Assembly (NCBI RefSeq): GCF_019744875.1
Contig: NZ_JAIETU010000013.1
Coordinates: 124,001 to 188,000 of the forward strand
DNA length: 64,000 bases
Source: Hyphomicrobium sp.
GTDB taxonomy: Bacteria > Pseudomonadota > Alphaproteobacteria > Rhizobiales > Hyphomicrobiaceae
Direction of reading: 5' to 3'
Shown piece by piece: positions 63,089 through 64,000 of this stretch (positions within the stretch are counted from its first letter, which is position 1; every line of letters begins with the position of its first letter). A program made the position numbers and the translations under genes. The notes beneath the pieces were generated by a model. That model did not search any database. It was not told the DNA's origin and worked only from the letters and a program-made list of their open reading frames with translations.

Positions 63089-64000
63089 ATGGCAAAAACA
63101 ATATTCACGTTTCCCAGCGGAGCTGGCTATCAGCTTTCCGGGCACCTCGAACCGCCAGAGGGGACGCCACGGGGCTGGGCAATTTTCGCTCACTGCTTCA
63201 CCTGCGGGAAAGACAGTCGCGCCGCCGTTTACATCTCGCGCGCGCTGTCGCGTGCGGGCATCGGGGTCTTGCGGTTCGATTTCGCCGGAACAGGGATCGG
63301 TGGCGGGACGGGCGAGCCTGTGAGCTTCGCGTCGGACGTCGCGGACATCCGTGCAGCCGCGACGGCGATGGCCGCGGCGGGCATGTCACCCTCCCTTCTC
63401 GTCGGGCACAGCCTGGGTGGTACTGCTGTAATCGTAGCCGCGGGCGAGTTGCCTGAAGTTGCGGCGGTGGCGACGATCGGTGCGCCCGCCGACCTTAAGC
63501 ATATCTTGCGCGTTTTCCGACCGAGCGATCTGGAAACGATCGCAAGTGATGGCGAGGCAACGGTGGAGATCGCCGGTCGACCCTTCCTCGTTCGCCGCAG
63601 CTTCTTGGAGGCGATTGAGGGGATCGACCTCGAGAAGGCCATTGCCTGCTTGCGACGTCCCTTGCTGGTCATGCACTCTCCGCTGGATCAAGTGGTCAGC
63701 ATCGACCACGCGACGCGCATCTTCGTCGCGTCCAAGCATCCTAAAAGCTTCATCTCACTCGATACGGCGGATCACCTACTCACCGACGTCGCAGACGCGA
63801 ACTACGCCTCGGCTATGGTGGCGGCATGGGCAAGCCGCTTTCTCCCGCAGCTCACAGGGGATCTTCCGCAGGTCGAGGTTGCCGAGGGTGTCGTCGCTAC
63901 TGAAACTCTTGAGGGTACATTCCGGCTCAAGATTCGCAGCGGCGAGCACACTCTGTTCGCCGACGAACCAGCGTCGGTAGGCGGTCTCGGAACGGGGCTA
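63089..64000 (+). CDS. Alpha/beta hydrolase fused to OsmC domain (cut by window edge)
   Basis: The frame from ATG 63089 (GGAGGG 9 nt upstream) is open for 304 codons to the end of the window. The hydrolase part shows IFAHCFTCGKDS, VLRFDFAGTGIG, the nucleophile VGHSLGG and the C-terminal HSPLDQVVSI and ADHLLTD. From about residue 265 the sequence (VVATETLEGTFRLKIRSGEHTLFADEP) matches the start of an OsmC peroxiredoxin domain, so this is the known bifunctional hydrolase/OsmC protein. The OsmC cysteines lie beyond the window. Confidence 0.88.
   Translation, partial: MAKTIFTFPSGAGYQLSGHLEPPEGTPRGWAIFAHCFTCGKDSRAAVYISRALSRAGIGVLRFDFAGTGIGGGTGEPVSFASDVADIRAAATAMAAAGMSPSLLVGHSLGGTAVIVAAGELPEVAAVATIGAPADLKHILRVFRPSDLETIASDGEATVEIAGRPFLVRRSFLEAIEGIDLEKAIACLRRPLLVMHSPLDQVVSIDHATRIFVASKHPKSFISLDTADHLLTDVADANYASAMVAAWASRFLPQLTGDLPQVEVAEGVVATETLEGTFRLKIRSGEHTLFADEPASVGGLGTGL

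Noticed and set aside
62886..63323. A 145-codon plus-strand gene ahead of the hydrolase-OsmC gene
   Set aside because: It lies over the LysR palindromes and in the wrong frame of the hydrolase, whose own frame has clear domains and a ribosome site.
12370..64000. A complete integrative and conjugative element
   Set aside because: No integrase, no mating-pair genes and no second attachment site are visible in the window.

Overview
The window reads as the chromosome of an alphaproteobacterium, most likely of the order Hyphomicrobiales. The evidence is a CcrM-type GANTC methyltransferase preceded by a perfect CtrA box and a GANTC site, a CbpA-CbpM chaperone pair, an electron-transfer flavoprotein:ubiquinone oxidoreductase and an RNase HII in an alphaproteobacterial style. 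I see no rRNA, no complete tRNA and no CRISPR array.

Region 1 (1-12321) is ordinary GC-rich core genome: ETF-QO (cut by the window edge), family 4/5 uracil-DNA glycosylase, MoaB, a glycosyltransferase, a PA0069-type radical SAM protein, rnhB, a CPA2 potassium/proton antiporter, a chemotaxis receptor, ccrM, cbpA-cbpM, and the C-terminal half of mutY. The mutY half stops abruptly against a 48-nt copy of the 3' part of a tRNA-Ala(CGC) gene (12322-12369). I read this as the left end of an integrated element that used mutY as a secondary attachment site.

Region 2 (12370 to about 20.5 kb) is the mobilisation module: a MOBP-like relaxase, a MobC-like accessory protein, a 17-bp perfect inverted repeat that is an oriT or operator candidate, a VirD4/TraG coupling protein with a coupled two-helix membrane protein, three small coupled genes, and a secreted peptidase-S74 protein. 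No mating-pair genes and no integrase are in view, so the element looks mobilisable rather than self-transmissible.

Region 3 (about 20.6-49.5 kb) is a dense defence and inter-element conflict island. It holds a helicase IV with an inserted nuclease domain, a free-standing DnaA domain IV, a soluble FtsH-like AAA-metalloprotease, a PD-(D/E)XK protein, a DUF2971 protein, an ArdC anti-restriction protein, a MerR/VIT-VWA pair and a membrane patatin with a lysozyme-like tail. Two compact operons stand out. The first (35272-43985) is a type I restriction-modification operon of seven coupled genes that also encodes a Ser/Thr protein kinase and an RNase H-fold protein, driven by a promoter flanked by two copies of CTGTAG-N6-CTACAG. 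The second (46265-49514) is a Pycsar-like operon (class III nucleotide cyclase and a cNMP-binding TIR effector) with an E2-like ubiquitin-conjugating protein between the two.

Region 4 (about 49.8-64 kb) is a redox-stress cargo: two MsrA proteins, a one-cysteine MsrB, Dps, a cytoplasmic sulfite-oxidase-like molybdoenzyme with its flavin reductase, ergothioneine synthesis (EgtB-EgtD), a peroxiredoxin-like protein, GST, CorA, a heme-binding-type protein, an alcohol dehydrogenase, a LysR regulator and a hydrolase-OsmC fusion. Four of its transcription units share a 26-bp upstream motif in the same orientation, which suggests one regulon, possibly under the LysR protein encoded there.
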